Origin: Rhodobiaceae bacterium
GTDB taxonomy: Bacteria; Pseudomonadota; Alphaproteobacteria; Rhizobiales; Tepidamorphaceae
Assembly (NCBI GenBank): GCA_020441995.1
Contig: JAGRLC010000063.1
Coordinates: forward strand, 16,979-54,858
Length of the DNA: 37,880 nt
Direction: 5' to 3'
Part shown: positions 16,043-24,627 of the stretch, piece by piece
Layout: every line of letters begins with the position of its first letter
How positions within the stretch are numbered: position 1 is the first letter of the stretch
The notes under the pieces: generated by a model
What the model was told of the DNA's origin: nothing
Databases searched by the model: none
The model's input: only the letters and a program-made list of their open reading frames with translations
Position numbers and translations under genes: made by a program

Positions 16043-16975
16043 ATGGAAGTCTACCTGCCGATCGCCGAGATCACGGTCAACGCATTGACGATCTTCGGCA
16101 TGGGTGCGGCTGTCGGCATCCTCGCGGGCATGTTCGGCATCGGCGGCGGCTTCCTGATCACGCCGCTGTTGATTTTCACCGGCATTTCGCCGGCGGTTGC
16201 CGTTGCCACCGGCGCCAACCAGGTCATCGCCTCCTCCGTATCCGGCATGCTGGCCCACTGGCGGCGCAATGCGGTCGACCGGGATCTCGGTCTCGTGCTT
16301 CTCGCCGGCGGCATGATCGGCGCGGCAATCGGCGTCTATGCCTTCCGCGTCCTGCGCCAGCTTGGCTATCTCGATACGGTCATTGCGCTGTTCTATGTCG
16401 TGTTCCTCGGCATCATCGGCTCGCTGATGATGTTCGAGAGCATGCGCGCCATCATCCGGCGCAAGCACGGGCGGCCGCTTTCCCTGCGTAGGCCCGGCGC
16501 GCACTCATGGGCCGAGCGGCTTCCCCTCAAGATGCGGTTCAAGCGGTCCAAGCTCTACATCAGCATCTTCCCGGTCATGGGTCTTGGCGGCGCCGTCGGC
16601 CTGTTGTCCGCGATCATGGGCGTTGGCGGCGGCTTCATCATGGTGCCGGCGATGATTTACCTGCTGCGGGTACCGACCAACGTTGTCATCGGAACCTCGC
16701 TGTTCCAGATTGTGTTCGTCGCCGCTTTCACGACGCTGATGCAGGCGATCATGAACGGCACCGTCGATGTCGTTCTGGCAACGATGCTGATGATCGCCAG
16801 CGTGCTTGGGGCACAGATCGGCGTGCAGGCGGCCCAGAAGCTGAAAGCCGACGAATTGCGCGCGCTGCTGGCGCTGCTGGTTCTGGCGGTCTGCGTGCGC
16901 CTCGTGCTGCGTCTCATCACAACCCCCGACGAAGCCTTCTCGATCACCGCGATCGCCGGAGGCATGTTCGCATGA
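16043..16975 (+). CDS. TauE/SafE family anion permease
   Basis: 310 residues from the ATG at 16043, chosen because family members in this order start with a VYLPIAE-type sequence; the frame stays open to 15971. Eight or so hydrophobic segments are visible. The two internal glycine-rich repeats of the family appear as GILAGMFGIGGGFLITPLL (near the N-terminus) and LLSAIMGVGGGFIMVPAMIY (near residue 195). Members export sulfite, sulfoacetate or related anions across the inner membrane; the substrate here is unknown. Its TGA overlaps the ATG of the next gene (ATGA), showing tight coupling with the TIGR02186 protein. Confidence 0.9.
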   Translation: MEVYLPIAEITVNALTIFGMGAAVGILAGMFGIGGGFLITPLLIFTGISPAVAVATGANQVIASSVSGMLAHWRRNAVDRDLGLVLLAGGMIGAAIGVYAFRVLRQLGYLDTVIALFYVVFLGIIGSLMMFESMRAIIRRKHGRPLSLRRPGAHSWAERLPLKMRFKRSKLYISIFPVMGLGGAVGLLSAIMGVGGGFIMVPAMIYLLRVPTNVVIGTSLFQIVFVAAFTTLMQAIMNGTVDVVLATMLMIASVLGAQIGVQAAQKLKADELRALLALLVLAVCVRLVLRLITTPDEAFSITAIAGGMFA

Positions 16976-17757
16976 GGCTTCCCGGCGCAACATATCTGGC
17001 CGCGGCCTGCATCATCCTTGCGGGACTGAGCGCGGGTGCGCCGCAATGCCGGGCCGAGACCCTCGTCGCCGCCCTGTCGCAGGAAACGGTTTTCATCCGC
17101 TCCAACTTCACCGGGGCATCGCTGACGCTGTTCGGCGCCATCGAGCGGGACGCTTCGACGGTCGGAAGGTCGGGCACCTATGACCTCGTCTCGGTTGTGC
17201 GCGGCCCGAACGAGTGGCCGGTTGTGCGGCGCAAGCAGCAGTTCTCCGGTATCTGGCTCAACCGGGACTCGGTGCGCTTTCGCGGCATTCCGACTTATTA
17301 CGCGGTGCAGTCGAACCGGTCCTTGTCGCTGGTTGCCGACGAAGCCTTGTTGCAGCGTTACGAGATCGGGCTGACCAATCTCAGCTTTCAGCCCGCACAG
17401 CCTGTGATGGAAGCCGAACGGCTTGTTTTTTCCACCGCCCTGATCCGGCTTCGTCTTACCAACGGGCTTTTCAGCGAAGCCCCGTCAGGCGTCAGCTTCC
17501 TGAACGAACATGTGTTCTCGACACGAATCCGGCTGCCGTCAAACATCACGACCGGCCCTTACCTGATCGAGCTCTACCTGTTCCGGGACGGTGCGCTTCT
17601 GGCGCGTGAAAACCTGAACTTCGGTGTCCGCAAGACAGGATTCGAAGCCTTCGTCTTTGAAGCATCCCAGGAGCAACCGCTGATCTACGGTCTCGGTGCG
17701 GTCGCTATCGCCATCGGTCTTGGCTGGCTCGCCGGCCTGATTTTCCGGCAGTCCTAG
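16972..17757 (+). CDS. TIGR02186 family exported membrane-anchored protein
   Basis: 261 residues. The start ATG overlaps the permease stop by four bases; the longer open frame upstream is only a shadow of the permease. Signal peptide about residues 1-28, then a beta-rich periplasmic domain beginning ETLVAALSQETVFIRSNFTGASLTLFGAIE (segmented: ETLVAALSQETVF, then IRSNFTGASLTLFG), the family hallmark, and a C-terminal membrane helix (about 235-257, YGLGAVAIAIGLGWLAGLIF). The family is conserved in alphaproteobacteria and repeatedly found beside TauE/SafE permeases, implying a joint role; no biochemical function is established to my knowledge. It ends three bases before the convergent pdeM. Confidence 0.88.
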   Translation: MRLPGATYLAAACIILAGLSAGAPQCRAETLVAALSQETVFIRSNFTGASLTLFGAIERDASTVGRSGTYDLVSVVRGPNEWPVVRRKQQFSGIWLNRDSVRFRGIPTYYAVQSNRSLSLVADEALLQRYEIGLTNLSFQPAQPVMEAERLVFSTALIRLRLTNGLFSEAPSGVSFLNEHVFSTRIRLPSNITTGPYLIELYLFRDGALLARENLNFGVRKTGFEAFVFEASQEQPLIYGLGAVAIAIGLGWLAGLIFRQS

Positions 17758-17760
17758 AGG

Positions 17761-18501
17761 TTAGCCAGCATAGCCGATGCGACGGCCGGCCACGCGATGA
17801 ACCGTGCGCGCGCCCAGCATGTAGGCGTGCAATCTTTTCGGATCGAACAACCCACGGAATACCGGCTCGCGCAGATTGAGGCCGCCGGTATAGGCGCCGA
17901 AGGCCGGCAGGATCATCCGCCCGCCATCGCAGGCCGCGCAGCGCCGGCGCAATGAGCGCCCGCGCACGGTGACGCTCGCCGCGGGATGCAGATGACCAGC
18001 AACCTCGCCGCGCGCGGCACCGGCATTTGGCTCATGCCGGAACAGCAGCGGGCCGAACCCGAGTTCTGCGGTGAAATCGCCGCCGATGCCGGCTGGCGGC
18101 AGCGGATCGTGATTTCCCGCAATCCAGACCCATTCGGTTCCCGCCATCAGGCCGCGCAGCCGCTCGCGCAGCACCGCCGGCAGACCGGCGCTAACGTTTT
18201 CATCGTGGAAACTGTCGCCCAGCGCGATGACGCGGGCAGGCCGCAATCGCATCATGACTTCCGCAAGCCGCGCCAGCGTCGCCGCCGTGTCGTAAGGCGG
18301 GATCAGCGCACCACGCGCGGCAAGCGAGGCGCCCTTCTCCAGATGCAGGTCGGCGACGATCAACATGCGCTCATCCGGCCACCAGACCACGCCGGAGGGG
18401 TCGACCTGCAGGGCTTCGCCGCACAGATCAAGCATGCCGGCCATCGCCGGACCAGCCTCTTCTTCCTTTCGTGCGGCGGCGGATTTCAAGTGTCCTGTCA
18501 T
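17761..18501 (-). CDS. pdeM: Ligase-associated DNA damage response endonuclease PdeM
   Basis: 246 residues. Calcineurin-like metallophosphoesterase with all metal motifs: D-x-H at 51-53 (VADLHLEKG), GD at 95-96 (ALGDSFHD), GNHD at 129-132 and GHLH at 169-172. PdeM is the phosphodiesterase/endonuclease of the four-gene cassette with a DEXH helicase, an MBL-fold exonuclease and an ATP-dependent ligase. The start overlaps the helicase stop (ATGA at 18498-18501), showing translational coupling. The first about 20 residues are a charged, poorly conserved extension, so an internal Met could be used. Confidence 0.93.
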   Translation of the reverse strand: MTGHLKSAAARKEEEAGPAMAGMLDLCGEALQVDPSGVVWWPDERMLIVADLHLEKGASLAARGALIPPYDTAATLARLAEVMMRLRPARVIALGDSFHDENVSAGLPAVLRERLRGLMAGTEWVWIAGNHDPLPPAGIGGDFTAELGFGPLLFRHEPNAGAARGEVAGHLHPAASVTVRGRSLRRRCAACDGGRMILPAFGAYTGGLNLREPVFRGLFDPKRLHAYMLGARTVHRVAGRRIGYAG

Positions 18502-21083
18502 TCCATGGCTTCGCGGATCAGGTCGTCGGCTGCTTCAGCGAGCAGTTCCTCATTGGCTTCACCGGCGATGAACTCGCGTCCGATGTCGAGCAGCACAGGC
18601 ACCGCCAGCGGCGAAACCCGGTCCAGCGCCTTGTGCACGATTCGCCCCCTGGTGCGCGACAGCATCGCACCGAGGCGGCCAATGTCCAACTGCCCGGTGC
18701 GGGCGTCATTGCGTGTCGCCTGCATCAGGATGTGATCGGGCTCATGGGTGCGCAGGACGTCGTAGATCAGGTCGGAGGAAACCGTCATCTGGCGTCCGGT
18801 CTTTTCCTTGCCGGGATGGCGGCGCTCGATCAGCCCGGCAATCGTCGCGCAGGCGCGGAACGTGCGCTTGAACAGCGAGGATTCATCGAGCCAGGCTTCC
18901 AGATCATCACCCAGCATGTCCTCGTCGAAGAGATCGCCCAGCCTGATCCGTCCCGTCTCGATCAGCAGCGAGAGATCGCCCAGCCCCCAGACGGCGAGCG
19001 CGTATTCGCTGGCAACGAAACCCATCGGCCGCGCGCCCATGCGCTCCAGCCTGCGCGTCAGCAGCATGCCCAGCGTCTGGTGGCAGAGGCGCCCGTCGAA
19101 GGGATAGCAGACGAGATAGTTGCGCCCCGCGCGCGGGAAGGTTTCCACCAGCAACTGATCGCGTGCCGGATTGACCGAGCGCAGCGCTTGCAGCCGCAGC
19201 CATTCCGCCACCTGGGGACCCATCAGTTTCCACTGCTTCGGGTCGGCGACCATGTCGCGGACGCGTTCGGCAAGATAGGTGGAGAGCGGGAACTTGCCGC
19301 CCATGTAGGAGGGGATCTTGGGATCGCGCGACACCGTTTTGGAGACATAGACTTCCGTCTCGCGAATCCCGACGAGGCTTAGGACATGGCCACCGAAAAT
19401 GAAGGTGTCGCAAGGTTCCATCTGGCTGACGAACCACTCCTCGATCTCGCCGAGCCACATGCCGCCGCGCGGCGTCTTGCGGCCTGCCTTGACGAGGCGC
19501 ACCTTCAGCATCGCCTCCTCGACAATGGTGCCGACATTGAGCCGGTAGGTCTGGGCGACGCGGGGATTGGCGACGCGCCATTTGCCGTCGTTGCGCTTGC
19601 GGATGCGGGCATGACGCTCGTAGGCGCGCAGGGCATAACCACCAGTGGCGACGAAATCGAGCGCCCTGTCGAAAGTCTCGCGGTTGAGGTGCGCGTAGGG
19701 GGCGGCGGAGGTCACTTCGGAAAAGAGCTTATCGGCATTGAAGGGCGAGCCGACGGCGCAGCCGAGGATGTGCTGACACAGCACATCGAGGCCGCCGGGC
19801 ATCAGCGGCGGCGTGTCCTGCGCGCCTTCCGCAAGGGCTGCGACCGCCGCGCGGCACTCCATCACCTCGAAACGGTTCGACGGCACGAGAACAGCGCGCG
19901 AGGGTTCGTTGAGCCGGTGGTTGGCGCGGCCTATGCGCTGGGCAAGGCGGCTTGCGCCCTTCGGCGCGCCGACATGGATGACCTGATCGACGTCGCCCCA
20001 GTCGATGCCGAGATCGAGGGTCGATGTGCAGACCACCGCGCGCAGGGAGCCCGCCGCCATGGCGGCTTCCACCTTGCGGCGCTGTCCGGCATCGAGCGAA
20101 CCGTGATGCAGCGCGATCGGCAGCGCCTCGTCGTTGACCGCCCAGAGTTCCTGAAAGGTCATCTCCGCCTGGCTGCGCGTGTTGACGAAGACGAGGGTCA
20201 GATTGTTCTCGCCAATCAGCCGGTAGATGTCCTTGATCGCATAGCGCGTGGTGTGCCCCGACCACGGCACGCGCTCGTCGCTGGCAAGGATCGTGACGTC
20301 GGGGCTGGCGCCGGGATCGGCCATGACGAGATCGGACAGCGCTTCACCATCCGAAGGCTGGGGCACGAGATAGCGGCGCAGCGCATCCGGGTCCGCGACC
20401 GTCGCCGAAAGGCCGACGGTGCGCAGGCCGGGCGCCAGCGCGCGCAGCCGCGCCAGACCGAGCGCCAGCAGGTCGCCGCGCTTCGAGGTCACCAGCGCGT
20501 GCAACTCGTCGAGCACCACGGTTTTCAATGAGGCGAAAAGTTCCTCCGCCTCCTTGCTGGCGATCAGCAGGGCGATCTGTTCCGGCGTCGTCAGCAGAAT
20601 GTCGGGGGGATCGGATTTCTGCCGCTGGCGCTTGGCACTGCCGGTGTCGCCGGTGCGGGTTTCGACGCGGATATCGAGGCCCATCTCGGCAACCGGCGTT
20701 TCCAGATTGCGGGCGATGTCGACGGCGAGCGCCTTGAGCGGCGAGATGTAGAGCGTGTGCAGCCGCGACGGGTTTTTGCGCGCCTCGCGCATCGCCTCCA
20801 GCGCGGCCTTGGTGTCGCCTGCGGCCATCAGGTCGCGCAGCGGGCTTTCGGAGCGCTCGACCGCGGGGCGCGATCCGCGGGCGTGAATGTCGATCAGGCT
20901 CGGCAGAAAGCCCGCCAGCGTCTTGCCCGCGCCGGTCGGTGCGATAAGCAGGACAGAGCTCCCGCGTTCTCGCGCGGCGAGCAGATCTAGCTGATGGCGG
21001 CGCGGCGACCAACCGCGCGCGGCGAACCAGTCCGCGAAGATCGGCGGCAAATCGGACGTGACGGGCGCTGGTTCGATGTTCAC
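18498..21083 (-). CDS. Ligase-associated DNA damage response DEXH box helicase (Lhr-like)
   Basis: 861 residues from a GTG at 21083; another GTG at 21128 is in frame, but it would add a Cys/Ser-rich non-conserved leader and begin within an inverted repeat. Superfamily 2 motifs: Walker A APTGAGKT about residue 54, DEXH box as LDELHAL, motif III LSATVAD, motif V/VI STLDLGIDWGDVDQVIHVG and QRIGRANHR. A winged-helix and Lhr-core C-terminal region follow. It unwinds or remodels nucleic acid during repair, together with PdeM (same operon) and the divergently encoded exonuclease and ligase. Confidence 0.93.
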   Translation of the reverse strand: MNIEPAPVTSDLPPIFADWFAARGWSPRRHQLDLLAARERGSSVLLIAPTGAGKTLAGFLPSLIDIHARGSRPAVERSESPLRDLMAAGDTKAALEAMREARKNPSRLHTLYISPLKALAVDIARNLETPVAEMGLDIRVETRTGDTGSAKRQRQKSDPPDILLTTPEQIALLIASKEAEELFASLKTVVLDELHALVTSKRGDLLALGLARLRALAPGLRTVGLSATVADPDALRRYLVPQPSDGEALSDLVMADPGASPDVTILASDERVPWSGHTTRYAIKDIYRLIGENNLTLVFVNTRSQAEMTFQELWAVNDEALPIALHHGSLDAGQRRKVEAAMAAGSLRAVVCTSTLDLGIDWGDVDQVIHVGAPKGASRLAQRIGRANHRLNEPSRAVLVPSNRFEVMECRAAVAALAEGAQDTPPLMPGGLDVLCQHILGCAVGSPFNADKLFSEVTSAAPYAHLNRETFDRALDFVATGGYALRAYERHARIRKRNDGKWRVANPRVAQTYRLNVGTIVEEAMLKVRLVKAGRKTPRGGMWLGEIEEWFVSQMEPCDTFIFGGHVLSLVGIRETEVYVSKTVSRDPKIPSYMGGKFPLSTYLAERVRDMVADPKQWKLMGPQVAEWLRLQALRSVNPARDQLLVETFPRAGRNYLVCYPFDGRLCHQTLGMLLTRRLERMGARPMGFVASEYALAVWGLGDLSLLIETGRIRLGDLFDEDMLGDDLEAWLDESSLFKRTFRACATIAGLIERRHPGKEKTGRQMTVSSDLIYDVLRTHEPDHILMQATRNDARTGQLDIGRLGAMLSRTRGRIVHKALDRVSPLAVPVLLDIGREFIAGEANEELLAEAADDLIREAME

Positions 21084-21123
21084 CTGTCCAGAGCTAGTGC
21101 AACTTCGCAGGCAAAGCAAAGTC

Positions 21124-21146
21124 CTCACGTCTCGCTTTCACGTGAG
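21124..21146. promoter_or_regulatory. Inverted repeat in the helicase/exonuclease divergent spacer
   Basis: CTCACGT (21124-21130) and ACGTGAG (21140-21146) form a perfect 7-bp inverted repeat with a 9-base spacer, within the 86 bases between the divergent helicase and exonuclease starts. The centre-to-centre distance is about one and a half helical turns, fitting a dimeric regulator. It does not match the alphaproteobacterial LexA box (GTTC-N7-GTTC). Confidence 0.5.
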
Positions 21147-21169
21147 CCGCCCCCTATCTTCGAGAAGCC

Positions 21170-22195
21170 ATGCCGATCCGCCCCGCCGACCTTTTGCATC
21201 CCACGCCTGCCGGGCTTTATTGCCCACCGGGCGATTTCTTCGTCGATCCGGTGCGCGGGGTCGAGCGCGCCGTCGTCACGCACGGCCATTCCGACCATGC
21301 AAGGCCCGGCCACGCGAAGGCGCTGGCAACGCCTGAAACGCTCGCCATCATGGCATCGCGCATGGGTGCGGGGCACGCCAAGAAGGCGCAGGCGGTTGCA
21401 TATGGAGAGTGTATCTCCATCAACGGTGTCGACGTGACGCTGGTGCCTGCCGGACATGTGCTCGGCTCGGCGCAAGTGGTGATTGAGTGGAAGGGGCTGC
21501 GCATCGTCGTTTCCGGCGACTACAAGCGCGCGCACGACCCGACCTGCGCCACCTTCGAGCCGGTGAAGGCCGATGTCTTCGTCACCGAGGCGACCTTCGC
21601 GTTGCCCGTCTTCCGCCATCCGCATGCAGCAGAGGAGATCGCCAAGCTGATGACCTCGCTGAAGCGGTTTCCCGAGCGCACGCATCTTGTGGGCGCCTAT
21701 TCGCTCGGCAAGGCGCAAAGGGTGATCAAGCTGATCCGCGAAACGGGCTACGACGAACCGATCTTCATTCACGGCGCGCTGAAGGCCCTGTGCGAACTCT
21801 ACGAGGCGCATGGCGTGGCGCTCGGAGATCTCCGACCCGCAACCATCAACGACAAGGCACGGGCTGCGAAAAACGATTTCGCGGGCAAGATCGTAGTCGG
21901 TCCGCCATCGGCCTTTTCCGACACATGGGCCCGCCGCTTCGCCGATCCGCTCAGCAGTTTCGCGTCCGGCTGGATGCGGATCCGGCAGCGCGCCAAGCAG
22001 CGCGGCGTCGAACTGCCGCTGGTGATTTCGGATCACGCCGACTGGGACGAGTTGATCGCCACCATTCGCGAGGTCGATCCGCAGGAGGTGTGGATCACCC
22101 ACGGGCGCGACGACGCGCTTGCCCGCTGGTCGGAACTGAACGGCTACGCAGCAAAGCCGCTGGCGCTGGTCGGCTATGAGGACGAGGGCGACTGA
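21170..22195 (+). CDS. Ligase-associated DNA damage response exonuclease (MBL fold)
   Basis: 341 residues. Metallo-beta-lactamase/beta-CASP-like nuclease: the metal motif H-x-H-x-D-H is at residues 38-43 (VVTHGHSDHARPGH), with later conserved stretches PAGHVLGSAQVVIEWKGLRIVVSGDYKR, THLVGAYSLGKAQRVI and WITHGRDDALARW. The family acts in repair beside the ATP-dependent ligase and resembles mRNA 3'-end factors and SNM1 nucleases. It is read away from the helicase across an 86-bp spacer. The ligase it normally adjoins is 730 bases downstream because a methyltransferase gene lies between on the other strand. Confidence 0.93.
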   Translation: MPIRPADLLHPTPAGLYCPPGDFFVDPVRGVERAVVTHGHSDHARPGHAKALATPETLAIMASRMGAGHAKKAQAVAYGECISINGVDVTLVPAGHVLGSAQVVIEWKGLRIVVSGDYKRAHDPTCATFEPVKADVFVTEATFALPVFRHPHAAEEIAKLMTSLKRFPERTHLVGAYSLGKAQRVIKLIRETGYDEPIFIHGALKALCELYEAHGVALGDLRPATINDKARAAKNDFAGKIVVGPPSAFSDTWARRFADPLSSFASGWMRIRQRAKQRGVELPLVISDHADWDELIATIREVDPQEVWITHGRDDALARWSELNGYAAKPLALVGYEDEGD

Positions 22196-22200
22196 TGACT

Positions 22201-22884
22201 TCAGCCCTGACGCGCGAACACCATCACCGTGTTGTTGGCTGGCATGGCAACGACCTCGCGCACGGCGAGGCCTTGGCGCGCGGCCTCGGCGGCAACGTCC
22301 ACGGTATCGCGCAGGCCCCAGCGCGGATCGCGGCTCTTCAGGCTTTCGTCGAAGGCGCGGTTGCTGTCCGACACCCAGTCGCCGCCGCGTTTGAAGCAGC
22401 CATAGACGAAGGCAATGCCGTCCGCCGCGAGCAGCGTTTTCGCGCCGGCAAGGAACGACTGCGTCACCTCCCACGGCGAGATGTGAAGCAGGTTCGAGGC
22501 CAACACCAGGCCGACCGGCGCCTCGATGGCTTGCGTCCAATCGGGAGCAAGCAGGTCGAGGTGAACCGGTTCGCCGATATTGCCGACGCCGGCATGGTCC
22601 CGCCATGCGGCGATACTCGACAAAGCCTGAGCATCGCCATCGGACGGCTGCCAGTGGATATGCGGGAAGGTCTTCGCGAATGCGGCCACGTGCTGCCCCG
22701 TGCCGCTGGCGATCTCCAGCGCCCGCATCGGCGTGTCCGCAAGGCCGGCATCGGCGAGCGCACGCGTCAGCGTCTCGGTGATCGGGGCGAGATTGCGCTC
22801 CGCCGACGGCGCTTTCAACCGGGCACCGTCGCCGGCGGCCTCGCGCAGGATGAAGGGCTTCGGGCTGTCGTCGCTTTTTGTCAT
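22201..22884 (-). CDS. DUF938 class I SAM-dependent methyltransferase
   Basis: 227 residues from the ATG at 22884; a TTG at 22896 in frame is the alternative, and neither has a clear Shine-Dalgarno. The N-terminal signature ILREAAGDGARLKAPSAERN and the SAM-binding loop ALEIASGTGQHVAAFAK are diagnostic for DUF938 (bacterial relatives of METTL26). Further conserved segments: VLASNLLHISPWEVTQ and VYGCFKRGGDWVSDSN. Substrate unknown. It is inserted antisense between the exonuclease and the ligase, with its stop 5 bases from the exonuclease stop and its start about 40 bases from the ligase start. Confidence 0.9.
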   Translation of the reverse strand: MTKSDDSPKPFILREAAGDGARLKAPSAERNLAPITETLTRALADAGLADTPMRALEIASGTGQHVAAFAKTFPHIHWQPSDGDAQALSSIAAWRDHAGVGNIGEPVHLDLLAPDWTQAIEAPVGLVLASNLLHISPWEVTQSFLAGAKTLLAADGIAFVYGCFKRGGDWVSDSNRAFDESLKSRDPRWGLRDTVDVAAEAARQGLAVREVVAMPANNTVMVFARQG

Positions 22885-22925
22885 GACGGGATTCAATGGC
22901 AGGCGGCGAAGAGAACTGCAACCTG

Positions 22926-24590
22926 ATGCGTGCTTTTGCCAACCTCATCGAACGTCTGATCCTGACGCCGCAGCGCAACGGCAAGCTGCGGTTGATGCAG
23001 GCTTACTTTCGCGAGACGCCGGACCCGGACCGCGGCTATGCGCTTGCCGCGCTCACCGGTTCGCTCGATTTCCGCCATGCCAAGCCCGGGCTGGTGCGCG
23101 CGCTGGTGGAGGAACGCGTCGATCCGCTTCTGTTCCGCCTGTCCTACGACTATGTCGGCGACCTGTCGGAAACGGTTTCGCTGATCTGGCCCGCGCCGGA
23201 ACACGGGCCGGCGAACGATCCCGATCCGCCGCTCGGCGAAGTCGTCGGGCAACTTGATGCGGCGACGCGGGCGACGCTGCCAAGCATCGTTGCCGGGATG
23301 CTCGACAGGCTGGACGAAACCGGGCGCTGGGCCTTTCTGAAGCTGATCACCGGCGGGCTTCGGATCGGGGTATCGGCGCGTCTTGCCAAGACGGCTCTGG
23401 CAGGCCTTGGCGATGTTCCGCTATCGGACATCGAGGAAATCTGGCATGGCCAAAAGCTCCCCTACGAAGCCCTGTTCGACTGGGTTCTGGGAGAGGGACC
23501 GAGGCCGCAGAACGACGATCCCGCGCCGTTCCGGCCCGTCATGCTGGCGCAGCCGCTTGGCGACACGGATCTTGAAACACTGAACGCGGATGACTTCGCG
23601 GCGGAATGGAAGTGGGACGGCATACGCGTCCAGGCCGTCGGCGCGACCGACAGCCAGGACCGCCCGGTACGCCGGCTTTATTCGCGCACCGGCGACGACA
23701 TCTCCGGCGCTTTCCCGGACATTCTCGAAGCGCTCGATTTCGATGGCGCCATCGACGGCGAGCTACTCGTGGTGCGCGAGGGCGCGGTGCAGCCGTTCAA
23801 TTCGCTGCAGCAGCGCCTCAACCGCAAAACCGTGACGGGCAAGATGCTGAAGGCGTTCCCGGCGCATATCCGCGCCTACGACCTGCTGGTGGCAGGCGAC
23901 GAGGACCTGCGCGCCCTACCCTTCGCGGAAAGGCGCAAGCGGCTGGAACATTTTATCGGGCAAATCGAAAGCGACCGCATCGACCTGTCGCCGGACGTTC
24001 CGTTCAACGACTGGGACGCACTTGCTGCGGCGCGCGCCGATCCCGCCAGCGCCGGCGCGGCCCATGATGCCGACGCCGTCGAGGGCGTCATGCTGAAGCG
24101 GCACGACAGCACCTATGAAGCGGGCCGCCCCAAGGGGCCGTGGTTCAAATGGAAACGCGATCCGTTCAATGTCGATGCGGTGCTGATGTATGCCCAGCGC
24201 GGCCACGGCAAACGCTCGTCGCTTTATTCCGACTATACGTTCGGCGTCTGGCGCGAGAGCGAGGACGGCCCCGAACTTGTTCCCGTGGGCAAGGCCTATT
24301 CCGGCTTCACGGACGAGGAACTGAAACGCCTCGACAAGTTCGTGCGCGACCATACCGTCGATCGCTTCGGGCCGGTCCGCGCCGTGCGTGCCGACGCGGA
24401 AACGGGGCTCGTTCTGGAAGTCGCCTTCGAGGGGCTGAACGAATCCACACGTCACAAGTCGGGCATCGCCATGCGCTTTCCCCGCATCGCCCGCATCCGC
24501 TGGGACAAGCCCACGCGCGAGGCCGACACGCTGGATAACCTCGTCCGGCTCTTGCCCCAGCGCAAAACAGGCGTAACGCAAGCCGGCTAG
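22926..24590 (+). CDS. Cassette ATP-dependent DNA ligase
   Basis: 554 residues from the ATG at 22926, chosen because family members begin MxAFAxLxxRL; an in-frame ATG at 22896 would collide with the methyltransferase start. An N-terminal DNA-binding domain (about 1-200) is followed by the adenylation domain, with motif I in AEWKWDGIRVQ (Lys229 is the AMP acceptor, D231-G232), motif III DGELLVVREG, motif IV EGVMLKRHDSTYEAGRPKGPWFKWKRDP leading to motif V, and a C-terminal OB fold. It seals nicks using ATP and is the defining member of the ligase-associated repair cassette. Confidence 0.95.
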   Translation: MRAFANLIERLILTPQRNGKLRLMQAYFRETPDPDRGYALAALTGSLDFRHAKPGLVRALVEERVDPLLFRLSYDYVGDLSETVSLIWPAPEHGPANDPDPPLGEVVGQLDAATRATLPSIVAGMLDRLDETGRWAFLKLITGGLRIGVSARLAKTALAGLGDVPLSDIEEIWHGQKLPYEALFDWVLGEGPRPQNDDPAPFRPVMLAQPLGDTDLETLNADDFAAEWKWDGIRVQAVGATDSQDRPVRRLYSRTGDDISGAFPDILEALDFDGAIDGELLVVREGAVQPFNSLQQRLNRKTVTGKMLKAFPAHIRAYDLLVAGDEDLRALPFAERRKRLEHFIGQIESDRIDLSPDVPFNDWDALAAARADPASAGAAHDADAVEGVMLKRHDSTYEAGRPKGPWFKWKRDPFNVDAVLMYAQRGHGKRSSLYSDYTFGVWRESEDGPELVPVGKAYSGFTDEELKRLDKFVRDHTVDRFGPVRAVRADAETGLVLEVAFEGLNESTRHKSGIAMRFPRIARIRWDKPTREADTLDNLVRLLPQRKTGVTQAG

Positions 24591-24627
24591 CATTGAAGCT
24601 TCGAAAACGCTGACGCAGGATGCCCGC

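Noticed and set aside
21061..21083. GTTC repeats near the helicase start, possible LexA box
   Set aside because: The two GTTC units are 3 bases apart, not 7 as in the alphaproteobacterial LexA box.
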